Shown one piece after another: positions 18,515 to 27,286 of a DNA stretch of 64,000 nucleotides (within the stretch, counting starts at the first letter, position 1; each line of letters starts with the position of its first letter). The notes below the pieces were generated by a model. It searched no databases and was not told the origin of the DNA. It saw only the letters and a program-made list of their open reading frames with translations. A program made the translations under genes and the position numbers. The DNA lies in NCBI GenBank assembly GCA_021803035.1, contig JAJZME010000050.1:56576-120575 (forward strand), in the 5' to 3' direction. This stretch comes from Acidobacteriota bacterium (lineage in GTDB: Bacteria > Acidobacteriota > Terriglobia > Terriglobales > Acidobacteriaceae).

Positions 18515-18768
18515 GGTGTCCCCCCGAAAGCAACAGCGACCGGCGTAACGCGCTGCACAGCAAGGATCCGATCGCTCAAGCTTTATGCTCTGGATGCAAG
18601 ACATTGGCCTGGCGATGCTCTTTTCTGGCGCCCCCCTTGCCGCCGCCATGTGCCAGCCATTCCAATGCCCGCCGGATTCCCTTTCCCGCCTGCCCCCGTC
18701 GAACCAGAAGCCGCCCCATGTTCAACCGGTCAGGCCCCCCGCCATTAAACTGTTGATTGAGGATTTCC

Positions 18769-20091
18769 GTGTTTCGAACCGCTGTTTTCGCTTCCCTTCT
18801 TGCGGCGCTGCCGTGTGCTGCGGCCCTGGCGCAGGCTCCCGTTTCCGTCCCTTCAGCGCCTGCCGCCTCCTCCGCCACACCCCAGCCCGTGGCCCAGCAG
18901 GTCCTCGACGCCGAGGCCGCTATTGCCAAATCCGACTGGAAGGCTGCCGAAGCCAAGCTCACACCCTGGATCGCCGCCCACCCCCAGGACGCCCGCGCTC
19001 TCTTCGACGCCGGCTATGTAGCCGACGCGCAAAATCATCTCACCCAGGCGGCCGCGCTCTACCGCCGCGCTATCGCGGCAAATCCCAACTCCTTTGACGC
19101 TCGTCTCTCTCTCGGCCTCCTGCTGGCCCGCGAAGGCAAGTTCACCGAGGCTCGCTCCCAACTGGCCACGGCCACTTCGCTCAATCCCGGCGTCGGCGGA
19201 CCCGCCTTGAAGGCTCGCGCCTGGCGCGCCCTGGCGCAGATCGACCGGCCGCGCCCCGGCCACCCCGGCAATGCCGCCCAGGCCTCCAACGACCTGCTCC
19301 ACGCGCTCAAGCTCTCGCCCGAAACTGAGGACGATACGCTGCTGGCAGCCAGCCTGGCTGAAAGCGCTGGCAACAGCGCCTCCGCCGAGGCCGCCTACCG
19401 CCGCGTACTGGCCAAGCACCCGAAATCGGTGCGGGCCAACTCCGGTTTAGCCCATATCCTCATCAAGAACCAGCAGTATCCCCAAGCCCAGACCCTGCTG
19501 CAAAACGCGCTCAAAGAGATCCCCAACAATACCGTGCTGACCGCCCAACTGGCGCTGGTGCTGGCCGATCTAAACAGCCCCGAAGCCCTGCCCTTGACCG
19601 AAAGGCTCCACCAGGCCCACCCCAACGACACAGGCATCACCAGCATGCTGGCCCAGTTGCTCTACAATGCCGGCAACTACGCTGCCTCCGACCAGCTCTA
19701 CACCACCCTGCTTGCCTCGCAGCCCAACAATGAGAGCCTGCTCGTCTCCCACGGCCAGAACCTTGTCCAGATGCGCAAGTTTGCCGACGCTTTCCTCGTC
19801 TTCAAAAAGGCCACCGAACTGGATCCAGCCGACCCCAACGCATGGAGCGGCCTCGCATTCACAGCTTCTCAGACAGATCAACCTTCCACTGTACTGTATG
19901 CCCTTACGATGCGATCAAAATTTCTTCCAAATAATGCATCAACCTACTTTCTGCAAGCGACATCTTACGATAGGCTGCACGAAACAAAGCAAGCTGCTCT
20001 CTACTACCATCGCTTTTTGGATTCAGCCGCCGGCAAGTTCCCAACCGAAGAATGGCAAGCTCGTCAACGCCTTAAGCTGTTGGAAAAATGA
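18769..20091 (+). CDS. Secreted tetratricopeptide-repeat protein
   Basis: 440 aa. A signal peptide (FRTAVFASLLAALPCAAALAQA) is followed by a long array of TPR-like helical pairs from about residue 40 to the end, e.g. ARALFDAGYVADAQNHL and AQALYRRAI-type spacing, ending in WQARQRLKLLEK. It is probably a periplasmic or outer-membrane-associated scaffold. GTG 18769 is chosen because GAGG lies 6 nt upstream and the signal peptide starts there; TTG 18757 is in frame. The last 200 bases (19886-20091) are visibly AT-richer with rarer codons than the rest. Confidence 0.85.
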   Translation: MFRTAVFASLLAALPCAAALAQAPVSVPSAPAASSATPQPVAQQVLDAEAAIAKSDWKAAEAKLTPWIAAHPQDARALFDAGYVADAQNHLTQAAALYRRAIAANPNSFDARLSLGLLLAREGKFTEARSQLATATSLNPGVGGPALKARAWRALAQIDRPRPGHPGNAAQASNDLLHALKLSPETEDDTLLAASLAESAGNSASAEAAYRRVLAKHPKSVRANSGLAHILIKNQQYPQAQTLLQNALKEIPNNTVLTAQLALVLADLNSPEALPLTERLHQAHPNDTGITSMLAQLLYNAGNYAASDQLYTTLLASQPNNESLLVSHGQNLVQMRKFADAFLVFKKATELDPADPNAWSGLAFTASQTDQPSTVLYALTMRSKFLPNNASTYFLQATSYDRLHETKQAALYYHRFLDSAAGKFPTEEWQARQRLKLLEK

Positions 20092-20246
20092 ATTTTATAT
20101 CGGTGGCGATGCAAGGCTGAAAGCGGTATTCCCGCTGCAATCCGTGGCAAACAGGCCGTTGTGAACGCAGGCCTTCCCCTCTTGCACCCTGCGGCAAACA
20201 AATGTACAGTCACGGTGTCGGCGTGAAACCGCATAGGAGGTTCCAG

Positions 20247-20705
20247 ATGCGGTCTGCACTTGCGATAATGCTGCTATTGGGCCTCAGTTTGGCGGCAGCT
20301 CCCTTGCATGCCGCTTCGTCGTCCGATCCGAATCTTTCCGAAGAAACGCTGGAAGCGCTTGTGAGCAGGGCCAACCAGGCCGAACCGCGCTACCAATGCT
20401 TTCTTTACGCTGAAATCGTGCACAAAATGTCAGAGCTGAGTCTTCGCCAGTATTCGGCCGGAGAGGTGGTGAAAGCTTCGCACCTGCTCAAGCAGATTCA
20501 GAGGCTTTCGCGCAAGATACGTCTCTCGGTAACCAGAAAAGACAAACGGCTCCGGAACGCTGAAATCATGCTCAACCGCACCTCGTTTCGCCTGACGGAA
20601 TTGCTACACTCAAGCGACATCCAGTACCGGCCACTGATCAAGCAAACCATTGCCGAGGTGAACGAGGCTCAAAACGCCACCCTGACGCAGGTTTTCAGCA
20701 AATGA
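20247..20705 (+). CDS. Small secreted helical protein, unknown function (paralogue A)
   Basis: 152 aa. Signal peptide of about 22 residues (LAIMLLLGLSLAAAPLHAA) and a mature part predicted almost wholly helical, with LVSRANQAEPRYQCFLYAEIVHKMSEL followed by a basic segment. ATG 20247 has a strong AGGAGG 7 nt upstream. It shares layout and the pattern '(E/A)A...(D/E)P..R...LY' at the start of the mature domain with the gene at 21000, so the two look like diverged tandem copies. No domain recognised; periplasmic by inference. Confidence 0.75.
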   Translation: MRSALAIMLLLGLSLAAAPLHAASSSDPNLSEETLEALVSRANQAEPRYQCFLYAEIVHKMSELSLRQYSAGEVVKASHLLKQIQRLSRKIRLSVTRKDKRLRNAEIMLNRTSFRLTELLHSSDIQYRPLIKQTIAEVNEAQNATLTQVFSK

Positions 20706-20768
20706 CCTTTTGCCGGACCATCGGGCAAGTCCCTCTACCGGCTCTCAACCGCGGAGATGCGCGCGGAG

Positions 20769-20993
20769 ATGGATGCGAAAGCCCGCACGCCCGCCGCCAT
20801 GACGTTCTCCAGCAGGTGCAATCCCAAACGCACCCGGGAAGAGGATTTCTTGTCGGGAAAATCCACCTTGAACTACGCCAACAAATGGCCCATAGTGACA
20901 GAAGAACTACCTTACATCCTGGCCCGGCGCCGCCATGAACGGCGCTTATCCCGGCGTCTCGAACGCCGCCGCACCCTGGTTCTGCTGGAGTAA
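20769..20993 (+). CDS. Possible small basic protein, unknown
   Basis: 74 codons filling the gap between two secreted-protein genes. It ends 6 nt before the next start, whose ribosome-binding GGAG lies inside its last codons, which would allow translational coupling. Its first half has coding-like third-position GC. The C-terminus is very Arg-rich (RRRHERRLSRRLERRR). No signal peptide and no family recognised. Opposite-strand frames are also open here, so this may be non-coding. Confidence 0.3.
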   Translation: MDAKARTPAAMTFSSRCNPKRTREEDFLSGKSTLNYANKWPIVTEELPYILARRRHERRLSRRLERRRTLVLLE

Positions 20994-20999
20994 ACAACC

Positions 21000-21536
21000 A
21001 TGCGTCATCTGCCCTGGTTCGCCACAATCCTCGCCCTGCCGGCACTTGTCCTGCCTCTGCAAGCGCAAGAAAGACTGCCCCGCAACCCGCTCACCCAAGA
21101 CCAGGCTCACCAGGTCGCCGAGGCCAGTATCGACCCGCCGCTCCGCGTGCATCTCTATACCAAGTTTCTTGATGAAGATGCCAAAGCCATTGAAGGCTTG
21201 AGTCACCGCGCCGACACACCGGCTCGCAACCAGCTTATGTCGAGCAAGCTGGAGGACTTCGCCGACCTGATGGACGAGCTCGGTTCAAACCTGGACATGT
21301 ACGATCGCCGCATGGCCGACATCCGCAAGGCCCTCAAGCCGCTCGACAAGGCCGTCCAGCAATGGCAGTCGATGCTCAAAAACCTGCCCCAACAGCGCGG
21401 ATTCAGGATTTCGCGCGCCGACGCCATCGACAGCAGCAACGACCTGGCCGATCAGACCAAGCACCTTATCGTGAAGCAGGACGCCTATTTCAAGGAGCAT
21501 AAGAACCAGAGGGGGCAGCAGCGTCAAATACCCTAG
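21000..21536 (+). CDS. Small secreted helical protein, unknown function (paralogue B)
   Basis: 178 aa. Signal peptide cleaved near LQAQE, then a mature all-helical region with heptad-like segments (LEDFADLMDELGSNLDMYDRR; IRKALKPLDKAVQQW) and a polar tail. The mature N-terminus (EASIDPPLRVHLYTKFLDE) parallels that of the gene at 20247. GGAG lies 10 nt before ATG 21000. Probably periplasmic; no catalytic motif seen. Function unknown. Confidence 0.78.
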   Translation: MRHLPWFATILALPALVLPLQAQERLPRNPLTQDQAHQVAEASIDPPLRVHLYTKFLDEDAKAIEGLSHRADTPARNQLMSSKLEDFADLMDELGSNLDMYDRRMADIRKALKPLDKAVQQWQSMLKNLPQQRGFRISRADAIDSSNDLADQTKHLIVKQDAYFKEHKNQRGQQRQIP

Positions 21537-21633
21537 CCGCCTGGGTCGAAAGTCGCGCCTGCTTGGAGCGATTTTCATTCGCTTTCGCGGGGCGCAAGCC
21601 CTCATCGACTGTGGTAAAAGTCCTGCTTTGAAG

Positions 21634-21704
21634 GGCACGACCTTAGTCGTGCCGTAAGTGCCGCAAAATCAATCGGGCTTTTGCCCCTGAGGGAGCGTTT
21701 CTCC
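21634..21704. repeat. Hairpin-containing dispersed intergenic repeat, copy 1
   Basis: Perfect 8-bp hairpin GGCACGAC-CTTA-GTCGTGCC (21634-21653), then GGGCTTTTGCCC and GCCCCTGAGGGA. A related unit with the same order of motifs lies at 63381-63531. Confidence 0.75.
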
Positions 21705-21820
21705 AGATTTCGACCTTCACCCAGGCTGCTAGCGACGGCGGCTGCGCCGGGATCCCCTCGGGACCGGAAACACACCCGCCAGCCCCCGATGCCGCCGGCA
21801 CTCGCGGCCTGCTATCCTCG

Positions 21821-22513
21821 ATGTTGGTGAACGCCAACTGCACCCTCATCTTCCAGGAAGAGTACCGGCAGCTGCGCCCGCGGGCGCCGATGCCGCCCAT
21901 GACGGTGCGTTTTCGCCGCTTCACCTCGCTGAACACCACCATTCGCCTGCGCGAGGGCCGCATCCAGGTCAGCCTCTCCGACCTGCTGGAAGGTGCGCCG
22001 GAGAGCGTGGTGCGCGCCATCGCCCATATTCTACTGGCCAAGCTCTACAAAAAGCCCATCGACGCCGCACACAATCTGCGCTACAAGCGCTTCGCCACCA
22101 GCGCCGCGGTCGTCCGGCAAACCGAACTGATCCGCCACGCCCGCGGAAGCAAGCGCTGGTCCGGCCCTCAAGGCCACTATTACAACCTGGAAGAGGTCTT
22201 CGACTCGCTCAACAGCCGTTTTTTCGGCGGCCTCCTGGGCCGGCCCGAGCTTACCTGGAGCGAACACCACGCCAAGCGCTCCCTGGGGCACTACGACGCC
22301 GCGCACAACACCATCGTCGTCAGCCGCGTCTTCGACCGGCCCTCCAGCCCCCGCTACGCCATCGAATACCTGCTCTACCACGAAATGCTGCACCTCAAGC
22401 ATCCGGTCCGGATGCGCGGTGTGCGCCGTTGCGTCCACTCCCGCGAGTTCAAGGCAGAAGAAGCTCGCTTCCCCCAACTCACTGAAGCGATGGCCTTCAT
22501 CAAGCGTATGTAG
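21821..22513 (+). CDS. SprT-like zinc metallopeptidase-family protein
   Basis: 230 aa, no signal peptide. The zinc-binding motif H187-E188-x-x-H191 in LLYHEMLHLKHPV is followed by VHSREFKAEEARFP, the arrangement of SprT/SprT-like domains where a further His/Glu completes the site. The upstream part (LNSRFFGGLLGRPELTWSEH) matches the domain's start at about 125. In eukaryotes the related Spartan cleaves DNA-protein crosslinks; the bacterial role is unclear. The start ATG 21821 lacks a strong ribosome-binding site. No operon partner. Confidence 0.82.
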   Translation: MLVNANCTLIFQEEYRQLRPRAPMPPMTVRFRRFTSLNTTIRLREGRIQVSLSDLLEGAPESVVRAIAHILLAKLYKKPIDAAHNLRYKRFATSAAVVRQTELIRHARGSKRWSGPQGHYYNLEEVFDSLNSRFFGGLLGRPELTWSEHHAKRSLGHYDAAHNTIVVSRVFDRPSSPRYAIEYLLYHEMLHLKHPVRMRGVRRCVHSREFKAEEARFPQLTEAMAFIKRM

Positions 22514-22668
22514 AGCCGGTCAGAAAGCAATCACGACAAAGATCAAGGCGATCAGTCCGGGATACCAGCCCGCCTTCGGCAAGCAAGGTTGCCGAATCTG
22601 CGCGCGACGGCGCGTATCCTCAGACGGTTGCTACTGGATCTGGATAAAGCCGGCGGCAGAACAAAACC

Positions 22669-23517
22669 CTATGCCGGCTTCCTGGCTGGCGCAGACGCCT
22701 TTTCGATGACATCTGCTTCGCTGACTTTATCCGCGGTGGGAAGAGCCTCGGACACCGGCCGGCGTGCGCACCACAACCACAAGCCCACGCCCAGAATCAC
22801 CGAGCCGGCCGCCGCCAATTGTGCATTGGTCAATCCCCAAAGCACCTTGGGGTTCCGGCGGATAAATTCCACCAGAAAACGCGCCAGACCCGTCAGCACC
22901 AGGTACTGGCCCAGAATCAGGCCGGTCGCATGCGGCTTCCCCAGACGGCGCCACAGCCACCAGCCAATCACCAGGGACCCGGCCAATTCATAGAGCGGCG
23001 TGGGATAGACAGGATGAAACACCGGCACCAGCCCATGCGGAAAGGCGATGCCCCAGGGATGAAACGTAATACCAAGAAAATGCAGCGGCTTGATACCGAT
23101 GCCGTAGTCGCCATCGCCGGACAGAAAACAGCCCACCCGACCCACGCCATAGCCGACGGCCGCCGCCGGCGCAGCCAGATCGAGAATGCGCACCACGCCG
23201 ATTTTGGCTCTCCGAGCCAGAATGACTAGCGTCACAATGCCCAGCGTAAGCCCGCCAAACCAGGCAAATCCCGCCCGGCTCCACAGACAGCTCCAGCCCT
23301 GCTCGCGAAATGCCGAAGGCGTATCCAGCACGTGCCAGATCTTGGCGCCCACAATGCCGGCGACTACAGTGATCGCCACCATCCCCACCGCGTCCGCGCC
23401 GATGTGGGCGCGCTTGAAGGCGCGGTCCATAATAAATGCGCCGGAAACAGCGGCAGCCCACAGCATCAGCCCGTAAGTTGGCAGTGTGATTGGTCCAAGA
23501 TGTAAAAACGGAATCAT
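22669..23517 (-). CDS. lgt: Prolipoprotein diacylglyceryl transferase
   Basis: Inner-membrane enzyme that transfers diacylglycerol from phosphatidylglycerol to the lipobox cysteine of prolipoproteins. 282 aa with about seven hydrophobic segments. The Lgt signature region is GYGVGRVGCFLSGDGDYG, including the conserved arginine. The N-terminus MIPFLHLGPITLPTYGLM is typical. I chose ATG 23517 (AAAGAG just upstream) rather than a start 26 codons earlier, which would precede the membrane-insertion segment. It is divergent from the malic enzyme gene. Confidence 0.92.
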   Translation of the reverse strand: MIPFLHLGPITLPTYGLMLWAAAVSGAFIMDRAFKRAHIGADAVGMVAITVVAGIVGAKIWHVLDTPSAFREQGWSCLWSRAGFAWFGGLTLGIVTLVILARRAKIGVVRILDLAAPAAAVGYGVGRVGCFLSGDGDYGIGIKPLHFLGITFHPWGIAFPHGLVPVFHPVYPTPLYELAGSLVIGWWLWRRLGKPHATGLILGQYLVLTGLARFLVEFIRRNPKVLWGLTNAQLAAAGSVILGVGLWLWCARRPVSEALPTADKVSEADVIEKASAPARKPA

Positions 23518-23673
23518 GTCTCTTTCAGTATAGACGTGGCCTGGCTGAAAACGCGCTTCCGGCGCGCGCCCCGCCCGGAGCGAAAACCACGGCAATTTTG
23601 AGAACCATTTGACGCGGAAGCCTCTTTTTGCCCATGATTTGTGTGCAAGAATCGAAGCCGGGAGGGAATCAAA

Positions 23674-25407
23674 GTGGAAGCCGACTCCACGACCGGAGCA
23701 ACCAGGCAGACTACCGTAAAGACCAAACTTTCAGGATATGAACTCCTGTTGAACCCCCGGCTCAACAAGGGCACCGCCTTTACGGAAACTGAGCGCGACG
23801 CATTTGCTCTTCACGGCCTGCTGCCGCCGCGCATCGGAACCCTCGAAATCCAGGTCGAGCGCCGCAAAAAGGCCTTCGACAACCTGACCTCCGGCTTCGC
23901 CCGGTATAGCTTCATGCGCGACCTGCAGGATTCCGATGAGACGCTCTTCTATTCGCTCATCGCGCACTACATCGAAGAATTCCTGCCCGTCGTTTACACC
24001 CCCGAAGTCGGCGAGGGCTGCCAGCGCTTCAGCGAGGTCTGGCGCAAGCCGCGCGGCCTCTTCCTCAGCTATCCAAACATGCACCGCATGGAGCAGATCT
24101 TTGCCGATGCGCGTTACGACGACATTCGCTGTATCGTCGTCAGCGATGGCGAACGCGTCCTCGGCCTCGGCGACCAGGGCGCCGGCGGCATGGGCATTCC
24201 CATCGGGAAGATGGCGCTCTACACCGCTTTGGGCGGCATTCCTCCCGAACATTGCCTGCCTGTGCTCCTCGACGTAGGCACCGACAACGAAACTTTGCTC
24301 CTCAATCCGATCTATGTCGGCTGGCAGCACCACCGCATTCGCGGCCAGGAATACGACGACTTTGTCGAAGCCTTTGTCTCCGCGGTCGAGCGCCGCTGGC
24401 CGCATATTCTGCTGCAATGGGAGGACTTCGCCGGCTCCAATGCTGCCCGCCTGCTGGCCCGCTACCGCGACCGGCTTTGTACCTTCAACGACGACATCCA
24501 GGGAACCGCCGCCGTTACCACCGCCACGCTGCTGGCCGCCGTCAACGCCACCGGCATTGCTCTCAAGGACCAGACCATCGTCATCTTCGGCGCCGGTTCC
24601 GCCGGGCTTGGAATCGCCGAACTGCTGGTCGCCGCCATGAAGGCGGAAGGGCTGAACGATGAGCAGGCGCACCGCAGAATCTACGCTCTGGGCCGCTACG
24701 GCCTGCTGGTCGAGGGCGGCCAGGGCGTCCGCGAAAGCCAGCTCCCCTTTGCGCACAAACCGGCGGATGTAGCGGCCTGGAAGCTGGGCTCCCCGAACAC
24801 CATCTCGCTCTTCGATGTAGTGCACAACGCCGGGGCAACCGTGCTGGTGGGCGTCTCCGGCCAACCGGGGGCTTTCACGCAGGATGTGGTCCACGAAATG
24901 GCCAAACACACCCCGCGTCCGGTCATCTTTCCACTTTCCAATCCCACCTCGCGCTCTGAGGCCGTCCCGAAAGATCTTCTCCGCTGGTCCGAAGGCCGCG
25001 CCCTGATCGGGACGGGCAGCCCGTTTCCGCCGGTCGAATTTGGCGACAGGTGCATTCCCATCTCGCAAACCAACAACTCCTATATCTTTCCCGGGCTGGC
25101 TCTTGGAATTCTGGTAAGCCGGGCGCGGCGCGTGACCGATGCCATGATCATGGCGGCCGCAAAGGCGCTGGCTGTCCTTTCGCCCGCCCGCAGCGATCAC
25201 AACGCTCCCCTGCTGCCACCCATCGCCCAATCCCGCGAGGTGAGTCTCTTTGTGGCTGAAGCCGTGGCCAATCAGGCCATGCAGGATGGCGTGGCCGAGA
25301 TGGAAAGTGAAATGGCGCTGGAAGAGCAACTCAAGGCATACATCTGGGAGCCGCTCTATCTGCCGTATGAGCGGCTCAAGGAATGTCCCGAAGAGCGCCA
25401 TCCATAA
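23674..25407 (+). CDS. maeA: NAD-type malic enzyme
   Basis: Oxidatively decarboxylates malate to pyruvate. 577 aa, the size of the large NAD-malic enzymes. Visible blocks: VYTPEVGEGCQRF, SDGERVLGLGDQGAGGMGIPIGK, metal/substrate residues in QWEDF, FNDDIQGTAAVTTATLLAA, dinucleotide-binding IFGAGSAGLGIA, and PLSNPTSRSE. GTG 23674 is supported by GGGAGGG 8 nt upstream; a GTG at 23641 is also in frame. The cofactor (NAD versus NADP) is inferred from length and family only. Confidence 0.92.
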   Translation: MEADSTTGATRQTTVKTKLSGYELLLNPRLNKGTAFTETERDAFALHGLLPPRIGTLEIQVERRKKAFDNLTSGFARYSFMRDLQDSDETLFYSLIAHYIEEFLPVVYTPEVGEGCQRFSEVWRKPRGLFLSYPNMHRMEQIFADARYDDIRCIVVSDGERVLGLGDQGAGGMGIPIGKMALYTALGGIPPEHCLPVLLDVGTDNETLLLNPIYVGWQHHRIRGQEYDDFVEAFVSAVERRWPHILLQWEDFAGSNAARLLARYRDRLCTFNDDIQGTAAVTTATLLAAVNATGIALKDQTIVIFGAGSAGLGIAELLVAAMKAEGLNDEQAHRRIYALGRYGLLVEGGQGVRESQLPFAHKPADVAAWKLGSPNTISLFDVVHNAGATVLVGVSGQPGAFTQDVVHEMAKHTPRPVIFPLSNPTSRSEAVPKDLLRWSEGRALIGTGSPFPPVEFGDRCIPISQTNNSYIFPGLALGILVSRARRVTDAMIMAAAKALAVLSPARSDHNAPLLPPIAQSREVSLFVAEAVANQAMQDGVAEMESEMALEEQLKAYIWEPLYLPYERLKECPEERHP

Positions 25408-25504
25408 CCGCATCCTGATTGCACCGCCTCCGTGGACGGCCTGAGGCGATTTCGTTCCTGCCGCATCCAATCCTGAAACGGCATTTAAACAAGGAGTTGC
25501 ATGA

Positions 25505-26359
25505 ATGGCACAAAGTGATCCTTCAAGGGTGTGGTTCATCACGGGCGCATCAAAGGGCTTTGGGCGGCTGCTGGCGGAAGAAGTGCTGCGGCGCGGCCAG
25601 CGGGTCATTCCCACCGCGCGCAACGTCGCCACGGTGGCGGATCTCGAGCGCAATCATCCCCACCAGGCGCGCGCCTTTGCGCTCGACGTAACCAGTCCGG
25701 AGCAAATCGCGTCGGTTGCGCAAAAAGCGATTGCCGCCTTCGGCCACGTGGATGTTGTGGTGAACAATGCGGGCTACGGCGTCAGCGGAGCCATCGAGGA
25801 AGTCGCCGAAGATGAGTTCGAGCACATGTTCCAGACCAATATCTATGGCCTGATTCGCACCACCCGCGCTTTCCTGCCGCATCTGCGCCAGCGGCGCCAC
25901 GGTCACATCATCAACTTCTCTTCCATCGGCGGCCTCATCGGCTCGCCCGGCTGGGGTTTCTACAACACGACAAAGTTCGCCGTCGAGGGATTCACCGAGG
26001 CGCTCGCGGGCGAAATGAAGCCTTTCGGGGTGCGCGTAACGGTCATCGAACCCGGTCCCTTCCGCACGGATTTTCTTGGCCAGTCCGGCAAGCTGGCCAC
26101 GCGTGACATTCCAGGCTACGAAGTGAGCGCGGGCAAGGCGCGCGAGTACCTGAAGACCCAGAACGGCAAGCAGCCCGGCGACCCGCAAAAGGCAATTGAG
26201 GCAGTCATTTCGGTTGTGGACTCGCCGGCGCCTCCACTGCACCTGATTCTCGGCAAGATCGCGCTCACACGCTTCCGCGGCAAGCTGGCCCTGTGGCAGG
26301 AAGAGATTGCCGCGTGGGAGAATGTCACCACGAACACCGATTTTCCTGAGGGCGCATAA
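25505..26359 (+). CDS. SDR-family oxidoreductase
   Basis: 284 aa classical-type short-chain dehydrogenase. It has TGASKGFGR (cofactor loop, residues 12-20), DVTSPEQ, VVNNAGYGVSG, and catalytic Ser in NFSSIGGLIG with Tyr-Lys in YNTTKFAVEGF. The basic residue after the Gly-loop (TARN) suggests NADP. The C-terminal part is like the 'retinol dehydrogenase-like' bacterial SDRs that sit alone; substrate unknown. AAGGAG lies 8 nt upstream of the start. Confidence 0.85.
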   Translation: MAQSDPSRVWFITGASKGFGRLLAEEVLRRGQRVIPTARNVATVADLERNHPHQARAFALDVTSPEQIASVAQKAIAAFGHVDVVVNNAGYGVSGAIEEVAEDEFEHMFQTNIYGLIRTTRAFLPHLRQRRHGHIINFSSIGGLIGSPGWGFYNTTKFAVEGFTEALAGEMKPFGVRVTVIEPGPFRTDFLGQSGKLATRDIPGYEVSAGKAREYLKTQNGKQPGDPQKAIEAVISVVDSPAPPLHLILGKIALTRFRGKLALWQEEIAAWENVTTNTDFPEGA

Positions 26360-26567
26360 GGCCATGGGCACATCCTGTGGCTCGCCGTCCATCGCCCCGA
26401 GTCAATCACCATGCGCAGGCCGGGCCGCTCATGGCCGCTCCGGCCTCCCGCAACCACTCGCCGTAAAATCGTAACCCGGGTAACGCCGCGTCTTCTCCTG
26501 GAATCTGTCCCCGAATATTCACAGTGGCGCTTGCCCATGGACCCCGAAACCGGGCGATACTGTGTGC

Positions 26568-27113
26568 ATGACAACCACGACACAAGAAGGACTCCAGGTC
26601 CTTTACACGCGGCAGCAGATTGCCGGCCGGGTGGCCGAAATGGGCGAGCAGATTACCCGCGACCTGAACGGCGAAAAGCTCGTCATGGTCGGCGTGTTGA
26701 AGGGTGCGGCGTTCTTCCTGTCGGACCTGTCGCGGGCCATCCAGGTCGACGCGACCTTCGACTTCGTTGCCACCTCAAGCTACGGCAAGAGACAACACAC
26801 CTCGGGCGCCGTGAGGCTCATCAAGGATCTGGACGAGCCCATCGAGGCCAAGAACGTGCTCGTGGTCGAGGACATTCTGGACACCGGCCTGACGCTCGCC
26901 TATTTGCGCAAGCACTTCCTGCAGCAGCGTCCCAAAACGCTGCGCATCGCCACCCTGCTCGACAAGCCCTCGCGGCGCATTGAAAAGATCAACGCCGATT
27001 ACGTGGGCTTTTCCATTCCCAATCTCTTCGTCATCGGGTACGGCATGGATTATGCCGAGCGCTACCGCAACCTGCCCGACATCTGCCTGATGTCGCCCGA
27101 CCATCCGGAGTAG
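26568..27113 (+). CDS. hpt: Hypoxanthine phosphoribosyltransferase
   Basis: Purine salvage: converts hypoxanthine or guanine plus PRPP to IMP or GMP. 181 aa. The flexible-loop SYGKRQHTSG, the PRPP-binding motif VLVVEDILDTGLTL and the purine-contact region DYVGFSIPN are all present. ATG 26568 is preferred to GTG 26562 two codons earlier. The next gene, deoC, starts 173 nt downstream, giving a nucleoside-salvage pair. Confidence 0.93.
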   Translation: MTTTTQEGLQVLYTRQQIAGRVAEMGEQITRDLNGEKLVMVGVLKGAAFFLSDLSRAIQVDATFDFVATSSYGKRQHTSGAVRLIKDLDEPIEAKNVLVVEDILDTGLTLAYLRKHFLQQRPKTLRIATLLDKPSRRIEKINADYVGFSIPNLFVIGYGMDYAERYRNLPDICLMSPDHPE

Positions 27114-27286
27114 TATGCGCAGTCTGCCCAGGTCCGCTGTCCGGAATCATGCCCCCGAGCCCGAGCGCCGGACCGCGCAATCGCATCTATCCATTTGGCC
27201 GCCGTATTGTGCAGGCTTTATACTCATCTCCCGGAGCACAGCAGAGCGCGCCATTGCAGCGCGCACCGGGCAAGGAGCAAGGCTTT

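Noticed and set aside
18585..19097. Plus-strand frame ahead of the TPR gene, and a minus-strand frame 18576-18962
   Set aside because: Both overlap the well-supported secreted TPR gene and show no coding signature of their own.
23731..25653. 640-codon minus-strand frame opposite the malic enzyme
   Set aside because: No recognisable domain and the opposite strand encodes a complete malic enzyme.
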